From NCBI RefSeq assembly GCF_020687745.1, contig NZ_JAJEWK010000003.1, positions 62,001-126,000 of the forward strand: a stretch of DNA of 64,000 nt, read 5' to 3'. Source of the DNA: Chryseobacterium sp. MFBS3-17. GTDB taxonomy: Bacteria > Bacteroidota > Bacteroidia > Flavobacteriales > Weeksellaceae. This document shows, in pieces, positions 28,357-36,255 of this stretch. Position 1 is the stretch's first letter; the number at the start of each line of letters is the position of its first letter. Below the pieces are notes generated by a model. The model worked only from the letters and a program-made list of their open reading frames with translations, was not told the DNA's origin and did not search any database. The position numbers and the translations under genes are program-made.

Positions 28357-28554
28357 ATGATATTCAATTGGTTATCTTTCTTCGCTGGAGTTTTATACAT
28401 CATTTTAGGAATCTTTGTGGTGCTGAAGTTCTGGTTTTTTGTGCCCCTGGAGCCCAATATTGCCTATGCATTGGGAGCGGTGCTCATCATATACGGATTA
28501 TTCAGAATTTACAGAGCTGTGAACAGAATGAAACAGAAGAAAAATGAATCATAA
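28357..28554 (+). CDS. Small two-TM membrane protein
   Basis: 65 aa with two hydrophobic helices (about 5-25 and 36-53) and a basic tail RIYRAVNRMKQKKNES. Its 3' end overlaps the PstS-like gene by 11 nt, so they are probably co-translated. A TATTTTTG box (28344-28351) sits 5 nt before its ATG, which would make the transcript nearly leaderless. Unknown function. Confidence 0.65.
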   Translation: MIFNWLSFFAGVLYIILGIFVVLKFWFFVPLEPNIAYALGAVLIIYGLFRIYRAVNRMKQKKNES

Positions 28555-29413
28555 TATTCTTGTCCTCATCGCCTTGTTTTTCCTGGCCGGCTGTCAGAAG
28601 AAAGAAAAGGTGAAAAGTGGTACTTATCATCAGGGAAACCTAACCGTACTTACGGATCCGTCTTTTTTGAGTGTTACGGAAGCACTGGCTGATGGTTATA
28701 TGATCAGCTACCCCGAAACTTCCGTGAAAGCGGAGGCTATGAAGGAAGATCTCGCGTTCCTAGAACTCCTGAAGGGCAATGCCAGGGCAATAGTCATGTC
28801 CAGAGAACTGAATGAAGATGAAGTTGCGGAATATGAGCGCATGACCCACGCCGAGTTTCTGCCTGCCCCATTTGCTGCAGATGCAGTCGTGTTTGTGGTA
28901 CCCAAAGACTCGCCCAGAGAGCATATTTCTGTACAGGAAATTGAATCGGCACTGCAGTCTGCGGATAAAACACTTATTTTCGATGGAACCAACTCCAGTA
29001 ACCTTAATTTTGTAGCACAAAAGTTCGGAAAGAAGCCCTCAGAACTTCAGTTTTCTATTCTGAACGGAAATGAAACGATCGTGAAGGAACTGGCCGCTTT
29101 CCAGGATAAAATTGGCGTAATCGGGATGAACACCATCAGCAGGCCTTATTCCCGGAGAGCCGAAGAATTGCGTGAGATGGTGAAAATCCTTCCGGTAGTG
29201 GACCGGGGTGTCAGTTACCTCCCGGCCGGGGAAAATCTGACCCCGGATAAATATCCTTTTACCAGAATCCTTTATTTTCTGGTGAATGAACAAACCTTTA
29301 ATATTGCGGGAGGACTCACTCGTTTTGCCAGTGGTCAGAAGGGACAGATGATTGTGCAAAAAGAAGGGTTGCAACCCTATTTCCTCTATCCGAGAGAAGT
29401 GAAAATGTATTGA
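28544..29413 (+). CDS. PstS-like phosphate-binding lipoprotein
   Basis: 289 aa. Lipobox FLAGC near residue 17. The fold is the PBP-like type II of PstS/phosphate-binding proteins: GNLTVLTDPSFLSVTEALADGY, FAADAVVFVVPKDSP, and DGTNSSNLNFV in place of the usual phosphate-ligand loops. No pstCAB permease is nearby. Similar proteins sit next to TonB/ExbB operons in related bacteria, so it may help outer-membrane uptake rather than a Pst ABC transporter; that is inference. Confidence 0.75.
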   Translation: MNHNILVLIALFFLAGCQKKEKVKSGTYHQGNLTVLTDPSFLSVTEALADGYMISYPETSVKAEAMKEDLAFLELLKGNARAIVMSRELNEDEVAEYERMTHAEFLPAPFAADAVVFVVPKDSPREHISVQEIESALQSADKTLIFDGTNSSNLNFVAQKFGKKPSELQFSILNGNETIVKELAAFQDKIGVIGMNTISRPYSRRAEELREMVKILPVVDRGVSYLPAGENLTPDKYPFTRILYFLVNEQTFNIAGGLTRFASGQKGQMIVQKEGLQPYFLYPREVKMY

Positions 29414-29522
29414 TTCACAGGTGCTTTTTCCGCTTCAGCACTGCTTTTGTAAAAATGGAACGGATATTGTAAATTTAAATACAAATTATAAAATTTGAAC
29501 TTTTAAAAAAATGAGAAATAAA

Positions 29523-31196
29523 ATGAATTTATCTAAAAAGATTGCTTTTACTGCGGCGGCAGTGTTTTTTGCGAATTTTGCGTTCGGTCAGACTTTACAG
29601 GATGGTATTGCCAGCATAGACAGCCATAAGTATGCAAAAGCGAAACAGAATTTTGAGAGTATGATCGCAAAATCACCCAATGCTGAAAACTATTTCTATT
29701 TGGGTAATACATATCTGAGCCAGAGTGAGCCTGATTTTGTTCAGGCAGAACAGAATTTTAAGAAAGGACTGGCTGCAGACAGCAAAAGCTATCTGAATAA
29801 AATCGGAATGGCAGCAGTGAAATTGGGAAGAGGAGATAAGTCCGGAATTACCGATATTCAGAATGTTGTAAAAGATTCAAAGGAGAAGGATGCAGAAGTG
29901 CTTTTCAGAGCTGGTGAAGCCCTTACCATGTTCGAAAATACCAATAATCCTGATCTGGCTGTTCAATATCTGGACAAAGCGGTAGAACGTGCCTCAAAAG
30001 GCGGGGTTCCTGCTCCCTATTATTATACTTTGGGCGATGCGTACCGTCTGAAACTGAGCACAAGCCCTCAGATTGCCGGTGCTGCTATGACTGCCTATGA
30101 TAAGGCATTGCCGGTAGCCAAGAATAAAGCGTCCGTATATACCAGAATCGGTACGTTATGGATGCAGGCTCAGCAATGGCAAAAGGCCAAAGAGAAAATA
30201 GATCAGGCTATTGCAACAGATGCTACATATGCACCTGCCTATAGAGCGCTGGCTACTTATGAGATGCGTTTCGAGCAACCTCAGAACGCCACCAGAGCTC
30301 TCATTAACTATGCCAAGTATGCAGACGAAGATCCTAATACGCAACTGGACATTGTAAAAATGTATTTCCTAAATGAAGATTATGCGAATGCCAAATCTTC
30401 CCTTGATAAAATTTTCAATACGGTTCAGGATCCTATCAAACATAAACTCAGAGCATACCTGGATTATGCAGATGGAAACTATGAACAGGCAAAAACTGGT
30501 CTTACTACTTTTATGAACAGTGTGACCGATAAATCCAGAATTGTACCCGGTGACCGCGGTATGGAAGGATTAATTCTGGCGGGTCTGGCACAAAAGGAGA
30601 CCGATGAAAGCAAAAAGTCTGCTTTATTGCTTGAGTCTCAGCAGAAAATTGCCATTGCCAAAAATGCAAAAGACCAGACCATGGACTGGGATCAGGAATT
30701 GGCCATGATTAAAGGTGGTGGAGGAGCCAGTTCAGCTGCTGCAAACGCAGGTCCTACCAGCCCTGCTATTGAAGCGCTGAAGAAGCAGATTGCTGCCAAT
30801 CCAAATGATGTAGATGCCCTGGTGAAACTGGGTTCAGCCTATCAGGAAGTACAAAACTGGAATGGCGCCATCCTTACCTGGGATAAGATGATTGCACTCT
30901 CACCTGCATGGGCTTACTCATATTATGCGAAAGGAGCAGCCTATCAGCAGTTGGGCAATGAAGCCATGGCAGAAGCTTCTTATCAGAAGTTTATAGATAC
31001 GGTTTTAGCACAGACTCCGGAGGAGCAGATGCCGCAGAAGGAAACCTTGTCTTATGCCTACTATCTGGTGGCGTATTTCAATCAGACCAAAGATATCGCT
31101 AAAGCGAAAGATTACGCAGCAAAAGCGGTTCAGCTAAACCCCACGTATGAGGATGCGGTAAATCTGAATAATAACCTTAATCTGCAGCAGAATTAA
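29523..31196 (+). CDS. Periplasmic tetratricopeptide repeat protein
   Basis: 557 aa from ATG 29523; an in-frame ATG at 29511 adds four residues. Signal peptide to FAFGQ. Many TPR units follow, e.g. NYFYLGNTYLSQ, VYTRIGTLWMQAQQWQKAKE and KLGSAYQEVQNWNGAILTWD near 445, YYAKGAAYQQLGNEAMAEAS, split by a Gly/Ala/Ser-rich linker near residue 405. A protein-protein scaffold in the periplasm. It follows the PstS-like gene; linkage to the TonB cluster is positional only. Confidence 0.85.
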   Translation: MNLSKKIAFTAAAVFFANFAFGQTLQDGIASIDSHKYAKAKQNFESMIAKSPNAENYFYLGNTYLSQSEPDFVQAEQNFKKGLAADSKSYLNKIGMAAVKLGRGDKSGITDIQNVVKDSKEKDAEVLFRAGEALTMFENTNNPDLAVQYLDKAVERASKGGVPAPYYYTLGDAYRLKLSTSPQIAGAAMTAYDKALPVAKNKASVYTRIGTLWMQAQQWQKAKEKIDQAIATDATYAPAYRALATYEMRFEQPQNATRALINYAKYADEDPNTQLDIVKMYFLNEDYANAKSSLDKIFNTVQDPIKHKLRAYLDYADGNYEQAKTGLTTFMNSVTDKSRIVPGDRGMEGLILAGLAQKETDESKKSALLLESQQKIAIAKNAKDQTMDWDQELAMIKGGGGASSAAANAGPTSPAIEALKKQIAANPNDVDALVKLGSAYQEVQNWNGAILTWDKMIALSPAWAYSYYAKGAAYQQLGNEAMAEASYQKFIDTVLAQTPEEQMPQKETLSYAYYLVAYFNQTKDIAKAKDYAAKAVQLNPTYEDAVNLNNNLNLQQN

Positions 31197-31229
31197 ACAG
31201 GAAAGTTTAATCTGAATCTGTACATCATC

Positions 31230-31260
31230 ATTCCCGGCTCTTTGCAGTCGGGAATTTTTT
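31230..31260 (+). terminator. Terminator after the TPR gene
   Basis: ATTCCCG (31230-31236) pairs with CGGGAAT (31249-31255), followed by a T run. The -7 box TATCTTTG of bshB1 (31265-31272) lies just beyond. Confidence 0.65.
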
Positions 31261-31276
31261 GTTTTATCTTTGAAGG

Positions 31277-31996
31277 ATGAAAGTAGATATTTTAGCCATC
31301 GGCGCACATCCTGATGATGTGGAACTGGGATGCGGTGGAACCATAGCCAAATTGATTTCTGAAGGGAAGAAAGTAGCTATTGTAGACCTTACACAAGGCG
31401 AGCTGGGCACGCGTGGAACCAATGTAACCCGTGCGCAGGAATCTGCGGAAGCATCAGAAATTCTGGGAATTCATGCCCGTGAGAATCTGAAAATGAAAGA
31501 CGGTTTTCTGCTGAATAATGAAGACCATCAGATGCAGATCATCAAAATAATCCGGAAATATAGGCCTGAAATTGTTTTTGCCAATGCCATAGATGACCGG
31601 CACCCGGATCACGCCAAAGCGGCAAAGCTGGTGTCAGATGCCTGTTTCCTTTCCGGCCTGATTAAAATTGAAACCGAATATGAGGGAGAAAAGCAGCAGG
31701 CCTGGCGCCCGAAACAGATTTTTCACTATATCCAGTGGAAGCCTGTAGACCCGCATTTCGTGGTAGATATCTCAGCCTTTATGGACCAGAAGATAAAAGC
31801 ATGTCTGGCGTACAAAACACAGTTTTACGATCCGGATTCCCGGGAGCCGATGACGCCTATTGCAACCAAAGACTTTCTCGAGAGCCTCACGTACCGTGCT
31901 CAGGATTTGGGCAGACTCTCCGGAGTGGACTATGCAGAAGGCTTCACTTCAGAAAAAATGATTGCAATTAAAAATTTTGATGGTTTAATTTTGTAA
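31277..31996 (+). CDS. bshB1: Bacillithiol biosynthesis deacetylase BshB1
   Basis: 239 aa PIG-L/LmbE zinc deacetylase. The metal motif AHPDDVELGCGGT is at residues 8-20; DDRHPDHAKA near 108 gives a further ligand; TQGELGTRGT near 40 is characteristic of BshB1. It deacetylates GlcNAc-malate, the second step of bacillithiol synthesis. A TATCTTTG box ends 4 nt before the ATG, with a possible TTG 20 nt upstream (31242-31244), so the message may be leaderless. Confidence 0.92.
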   Translation: MKVDILAIGAHPDDVELGCGGTIAKLISEGKKVAIVDLTQGELGTRGTNVTRAQESAEASEILGIHARENLKMKDGFLLNNEDHQMQIIKIIRKYRPEIVFANAIDDRHPDHAKAAKLVSDACFLSGLIKIETEYEGEKQQAWRPKQIFHYIQWKPVDPHFVVDISAFMDQKIKACLAYKTQFYDPDSREPMTPIATKDFLESLTYRAQDLGRLSGVDYAEGFTSEKMIAIKNFDGLIL

Positions 31997-32019
31997 TTGA
32001 TACAAAAACCTTATATTTG
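31991..32019 (+). promoter_or_regulatory. Promoter of tRNA-His
   Basis: TTG (31991-31993), an 18-nt spacer and TATATTTG (32012-32019). It overlaps the last codons of bshB1 and ends 12 nt before the tRNA. Confidence 0.7.
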
Positions 32020-32031
32020 CACCCACAAAAC

Positions 32032-32106
<75 letters not shown>

Positions 32107-32113
32107 CAAAAAA

Positions 32114-32145
32114 TAAAACGCACTGAATTTCAGTGCGTTTTTTAT
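32114..32145. terminator. Bidirectional terminator between tRNA-His and yajC
   Basis: ACGCACTGA and TCAGTGCGT form a 9-bp stem with a 3-nt loop; A-runs and T-runs flank it on either side. It would serve both the tRNA and the convergent yajC gene. Confidence 0.75.
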
Positions 32146-32163
32146 TGTTTCAAACCGAATTGG

Positions 32164-32499
32164 TTATTTTTTGTCATCGGCAGCCGGTGCGTTATCCGGG
32201 AATCTTGCCTGTGTGTAATCTCTGGAAATTGCTGATTTCTCAAATTTCAGCTTTCCGGAAAGGGTTTCTATAACGATTCCGTCTTCTGCAATCTGAGCGA
32301 TTCTGCCGTGCATTCCCGAAGTTGTGACCACTCGCTGACCCACTTTCAGGGATTCCTGGAAGTTTTTTTCCTGCTTTTGCTTTCTCATCTGCGGACGGAT
32401 CATCAGGAAATAGAATCCCACAAACATCAGACCCATCATCATCAGCATGGTCATTCCGCCGCCTTCAGGCTGTGCCTGTAAAAATATGCTTATCATCAA
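32164..32499 (-). CDS. yajC: Preprotein translocase subunit YajC
   Basis: 111 aa. One N-terminal TM helix (about 17-34) ending FYFLMIRPQMRKQK, the YajC hallmark, then the cytoplasmic domain LKVGQRVVTTSGMHGRIAQI. It associates with SecDF. It is last in the nusB-DUF1573-yajC minus-strand run, the usual flavobacterial order. Confidence 0.94.
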   Translation of the reverse strand: MMISIFLQAQPEGGGMTMLMMMGLMFVGFYFLMIRPQMRKQKQEKNFQESLKVGQRVVTTSGMHGRIAQIAEDGIVIETLSGKLKFEKSAISRDYTQARFPDNAPAADDKK

Positions 32500-32511
32500 T
32501 TAATTTTTATA

Positions 32512-33018
32512 TTAGTTAACAACGTTTGCAGAGAACGTAAGTACGATGGGCGCCTGCTCTACATTGGCATACACTTCAGCTTGTTTGTTCTGCAGTCCGT
32601 CAAAGCTGGAAGAATCAAATTCCAGGGTTACGCTTCCTTTCTGGCCCGGTAAAATAGGGGTGTTGGTATACTGAGGTGCTGTACATCCGCAAGCCGGTTT
32701 TACCTGAGAAATAATCAGTGGATTGTCTCCGGTATTGGTAACTTCATAAACATGAGAAACTTTCCCTCCTTTTTTTACATCTCCGAAATTATGGTGGTTT
32801 TCAGATAATGCCAGAGAGGTCATAGGGTGTGACTGTGCTTTTTTAATCAGTTCATCCTGTGGGTTTACAGGTGCCGCAGCAGCTTCCGCAGCAATTTCAT
32901 TTTCAGGGCTCAGTTCCAGCGTTTCTTCTGTCTGAACTTCGGTGTTTTCTTTTTTGTCGCATGAGGTAACTCCCAGCGCGCCTACAAATAATCCTAAAAC
33001 AATAAGTGACTTTTTCAT
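32512..33018 (-). CDS. DUF1573 lipoprotein
   Basis: 168 aa. Lipobox VTSC near residue 20, an acidic/Ala-rich spacer, then a DUF1573 immunoglobulin-like domain: HHNFGDVKKGGKVSHVYEV, NTGDNPLIIS, CGCTAPQYT. Lies between nusB and yajC with 11-12 nt spacing on each side. Function unknown. Confidence 0.88.
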   Translation of the reverse strand: MKKSLIVLGLFVGALGVTSCDKKENTEVQTEETLELSPENEIAAEAAAAPVNPQDELIKKAQSHPMTSLALSENHHNFGDVKKGGKVSHVYEVTNTGDNPLIISQVKPACGCTAPQYTNTPILPGQKGSVTLEFDSSSFDGLQNKQAEVYANVEQAPIVLTFSANVVN

Positions 33019-33029
33019 TTTTCTATTAA

Positions 33030-33935
33030 TTATATTCTGTTTAATTCTTTTGTATACTTGTCTAATATTCCGTTTACAAATATATTGGACTTTTCCGTGG
33101 CAAAAACCTTGGAAATCTCAATATATTCATTGATGATGACTCTGGAGGGTGTCAGGGGAAAGCGATCCAGTTCTGTAATGGCGGCTATCAGAATCACACG
33201 GTCCATTAAAGCCACACGTTCCAGTTCCCAGTTTTCCAGTTTTTCTTTCAGCTTATGCTCGCTCTCTTCCCAGTGATTAAGGCTTGCGCGCAATAGTTTT
33301 TTTGCAAATTCTTCATCTTCTTCATCTTTGATGACCCGAATCAGGGTATGAGAAGGCTGATCTTCGCGGAAAAATCCAATGGTTTTCTGAATCATGGAAT
33401 TGGAGATGTGAAAATCATCTGCCCAGCTCATTTCTTTTTCCTCCACATGCTCGTGGAAATCTTCATTTTCTGCAAGATAACGAAGGAAAAGCTTTCCGAT
33501 GAATTTCTGGTCTTCCTCAAAGGTTGAAGTTTCCATGGCCATGAAATCCTGATATCTTTTTCCGGCTTTGATGCGCTGAAATGTTCTTACCAGCAAATCA
33601 TCATGCAACTCCCAGGTCAGCTCCTTATGTTTGGCAGAAAAAGCAATGCGCTCTTCATTATCTTCAATTTTAATTAAAATGGGATTTTCTATGAACCGCC
33701 GGTTTGGGTTCAGTTCGGCATCTGTTTTCAGAAATTTGTTTTTTCCGATTTCGATCTGATTTTCTGCAACTGCCTTCAGGGCCACCAGAAAATTGAGCTG
33801 GTAAATGTAAAGGTGATAAATTTTTTCGATGTCACTGAGCATGTTTTTCTCCAGTACATCGTATTTGATAGGGTTTTGATGGTATGAGTACAGGGCCTCT
33901 ACCACTTTTTCACGGATCTGTCTTCTTCCTAACAT
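33030..33935 (-). CDS. nusB: Transcription antitermination factor NusB
   Basis: 301 aa, the long Bacteroidota form. It starts LGRRQIREKVVEALYSYHQ, and the typical NusB fold lies in the last 130 residues (DRVILIAAITELDRFPL, VIINEYIEISKVFATEKS). It binds boxA RNA with NusE and supports rRNA antitermination. The family is normally about 140 aa in Proteobacteria; the extra N-terminal part is normal for this phylum. Confidence 0.92.
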   Translation of the reverse strand: MLGRRQIREKVVEALYSYHQNPIKYDVLEKNMLSDIEKIYHLYIYQLNFLVALKAVAENQIEIGKNKFLKTDAELNPNRRFIENPILIKIEDNEERIAFSAKHKELTWELHDDLLVRTFQRIKAGKRYQDFMAMETSTFEEDQKFIGKLFLRYLAENEDFHEHVEEKEMSWADDFHISNSMIQKTIGFFREDQPSHTLIRVIKDEEDEEFAKKLLRASLNHWEESEHKLKEKLENWELERVALMDRVILIAAITELDRFPLTPSRVIINEYIEISKVFATEKSNIFVNGILDKYTKELNRI

Positions 33936-34096
33936 TTCAAAGAGCTTATTTATGGGTGCAAAGATAATGTTTTTTTTACGAAAAGCTTCGCACTCTTTGG
34001 CAGGTGCGCAACCGGCTTTTTCAGAGAATCAAATTACAATTTCTTACTTTTGCAAAGATTTGCGGTGCCACCATGCAGCACTGCCATCCCAATGGT

Positions 34097-35758
34097 ATGA
34101 ATGCACTTAAAACCCTCAATCCGTATTTCTGGAAGCACCGGATGCTTCTTTTTTATGGGTTTCTTTTTATAATAGCCAGTAACTTTTTCAACATCTACAA
34201 AGTTCAGTTTGTAGGGAAGTCTGTAGATGAGATTGCTCAGAATATGCATCTGGGTTTTAACCGGCAGGTTCTTATTTATGTAGGAATCATCATCTTTTCG
34301 TCACTTCTTACCGGTTTTTTCACCTTTATGATGAGGCAGACCATTATTGTGTCTTCCCGCCGTATAGAGTATGAACTGAAAAACAAAATCTACAACCATT
34401 ATCAGGAATTGTCACTTACTGATTTTAAGAAAACAACTACCGGTGATTTAATGAACCGCCTGAGCGAAGATGTGGTGGCGGTGCGCATGTACCTGGGACC
34501 CGGCGTGATGTATGTGGTGAATTTACTGGTATTGCTGATTATTACCAGCATCTACATGATCCGCACTGATGTTTCCATGACGCTTTGGACGCTTGTTCCG
34601 CTTCCGTTACTCTCTTTTGTGATTTACAAAGTAAGTTCGGTGATCAATAAAAAGTCCAAAATCATGCAGAAAAGCCAGTCGGCAATTTCCACTTTTGTAC
34701 AGGACAGTTTCTCCGGAATCCGGGTGGTAAAGTTTTTTGCCAAGGAAAAATATATTGAAAAAAATTACGGAATCAAGGTGAAGGATTATGAGGAGAAAGC
34801 TCTGGATCTGGCGAAAACAGAAGCGTATTTCTTTACCATTATCCTGTTTGTAATCGGTCTGCTCAATGTGGCTGTTTTGTTAATAGGCGGACAAAAGTAC
34901 CTGAACAATGAACTTTCTGTGGGGAAAATTGCAGATTTTTTCATGTACATCAATATCCTGATCTGGCCGTTTTCTATGGTGGGTTGGGTGACTTCCGTCA
35001 ATCAGCGTGCAGCGGCTTCTATGACCAGGATTAATGAATTTCTGGATATGAAATCAGAGGTGAAGGATGAGGGAACACTGGTGGTTCCCATACGCGGAAC
35101 TATAGAATTCAGGAATGTTTCCTATACCTATCCCAACACCGGTATTCAAGCTTTGAAAAATCTGAGTTTTCGAATAGAAGCCGGAAAATCACTGGCCGTC
35201 ATGGGAAAAACCGGCAGTGGAAAGACTACCCTGGCGCTGCTGCTTACCCGTCTTATTGACCCTACGGAAGGAGAAATTCTGGTAGATGGTATTAACCTGA
35301 AAGAATATCAACTAGAGCATTACCGCAAACATCTGGGGTACATTCCGCAGGAGAGCTACCTGTTCTCTGATACCATAGAAAATAACATTGGCTTTGCACT
35401 GGATGAGCCCTCACTGGAGAAAGTTACTGAATATGCCAAAAAAGCCGACGTACATAAGAACATCATCGGATTCAAGGAACAATACAAAACCATGGTAGGC
35501 GAGCGGGGAGTGATGCTGTCCGGCGGGCAGAAGCAGCGGATCTGTATTGCAAGAGCATTAATCAAGGAGCCCAATATTCTTATTTTTGATGATGCACTCT
35601 CGGCACTGGATACCGAAACGGAAGAAAACGTGCTCCGGAATATAGAAAGCCAGTCTGCAGATCGCACCATGATTATTATTACCCACCGGGAATCCAGTGC
35701 GAAACGTGCAGATAAAATCCTGAATCTCACCACGGTAGTTGATGAAGAAACCGTCTGA
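34097..35758 (+). CDS. ABC exporter (transmembrane plus ATPase, MsbA/MdlB-like)
   Basis: 553 aa from the ATG at 34097. The frame is open from 34004, but a -7 box TACTTTTG at 34045-34052 lies inside that extension, and MNALKTLNPYFWKHR is a natural start. Six TM helices over about 300 residues, then an ATPase domain with GKTGSGKTTLALLL, LSGGQKQRICIAR and ILIFDDALSALD. A homodimer or heterodimer half; no partner half is next door. Substrate unknown: lipid, peptide or drug. Confidence 0.9.
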   Translation: MNALKTLNPYFWKHRMLLFYGFLFIIASNFFNIYKVQFVGKSVDEIAQNMHLGFNRQVLIYVGIIIFSSLLTGFFTFMMRQTIIVSSRRIEYELKNKIYNHYQELSLTDFKKTTTGDLMNRLSEDVVAVRMYLGPGVMYVVNLLVLLIITSIYMIRTDVSMTLWTLVPLPLLSFVIYKVSSVINKKSKIMQKSQSAISTFVQDSFSGIRVVKFFAKEKYIEKNYGIKVKDYEEKALDLAKTEAYFFTIILFVIGLLNVAVLLIGGQKYLNNELSVGKIADFFMYINILIWPFSMVGWVTSVNQRAAASMTRINEFLDMKSEVKDEGTLVVPIRGTIEFRNVSYTYPNTGIQALKNLSFRIEAGKSLAVMGKTGSGKTTLALLLTRLIDPTEGEILVDGINLKEYQLEHYRKHLGYIPQESYLFSDTIENNIGFALDEPSLEKVTEYAKKADVHKNIIGFKEQYKTMVGERGVMLSGGQKQRICIARALIKEPNILIFDDALSALDTETEENVLRNIESQSADRTMIIITHRESSAKRADKILNLTTVVDEETV

Positions 35759-35817
35759 GTTTTGTTAATCTTTCATAAATAACCCAGATTGCTTAGCAAT
35801 TATTGAAAAAAAGTATT

Positions 35818-35846
35818 TTGCAGTTCGCTGAAATCTATTATATTTG
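35818..35846 (+). promoter_or_regulatory. Promoter of the DUF3276 gene
   Basis: TTG (35818-35820), an 18-nt spacer and TATATTTG (35839-35846). It supports the ATG at 35878 rather than the upstream ATG at 35803. Confidence 0.7.
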
Positions 35847-35877
35847 TTTCCATAAGATTTCAAAAAATTATCGTACA

Positions 35878-36213
35878 ATGAGTGATTACAAGGAACGCCA
35901 CGAAAACGAAATTTTCACAAAGGTGTTGAAAGCAGGAAGAAGAACATATTTCTTTGATGTGCGCGAGACGAAAGCGGGAGATTATTATCTTACGATTACT
36001 GAAAGCAAAAAAAACTTCGGCGAGAACGGAGAAGCAACTTTTGAGAAACATAAAATTTACCTTTACAAAGAAGATTTTACTGCTTTTCATGAAATGTTTA
36101 ATGAAAGTACAGATTTCATCATCAATGAAAAAGGTCAGGATGTCATTTCAGAACGACACGACAAAGACTTTAAATCCAAATCTTTTACCATAGATTCAGA
36201 TGATGAAGTATAA
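35878..36213 (+). CDS. DUF3276 / PUR-alpha-like nucleic-acid-binding protein
   Basis: 111 aa starting MSDYKERHENEIFTKVLKAGRRTYFFDVRET. This is the PUR domain of DUF3276 proteins, which bind single-stranded nucleic acids; the family is common in Bacteroidota. The second half ends in an acidic tail SDDEV. A longer in-frame start at 35803 is rejected because the promoter lies inside it. A terminator follows the stop. Confidence 0.85.
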   Translation: MSDYKERHENEIFTKVLKAGRRTYFFDVRETKAGDYYLTITESKKNFGENGEATFEKHKIYLYKEDFTAFHEMFNESTDFIINEKGQDVISERHDKDFKSKSFTIDSDDEV

Positions 36214-36217
36214 GTAT

Positions 36218-36245
36218 AAAAACACCCCCTGCGGGTGTTTTTTTG
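36218..36245 (+). terminator. Terminator after the DUF3276 gene
   Basis: A short GC-rich inverted repeat AACACCC/GGGTGTT around 36221-36239, followed by a run of T. The convergent comEC gene ends 11 nt beyond. Confidence 0.7.
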
Positions 36246-36255
36246 GTTGATGAAA

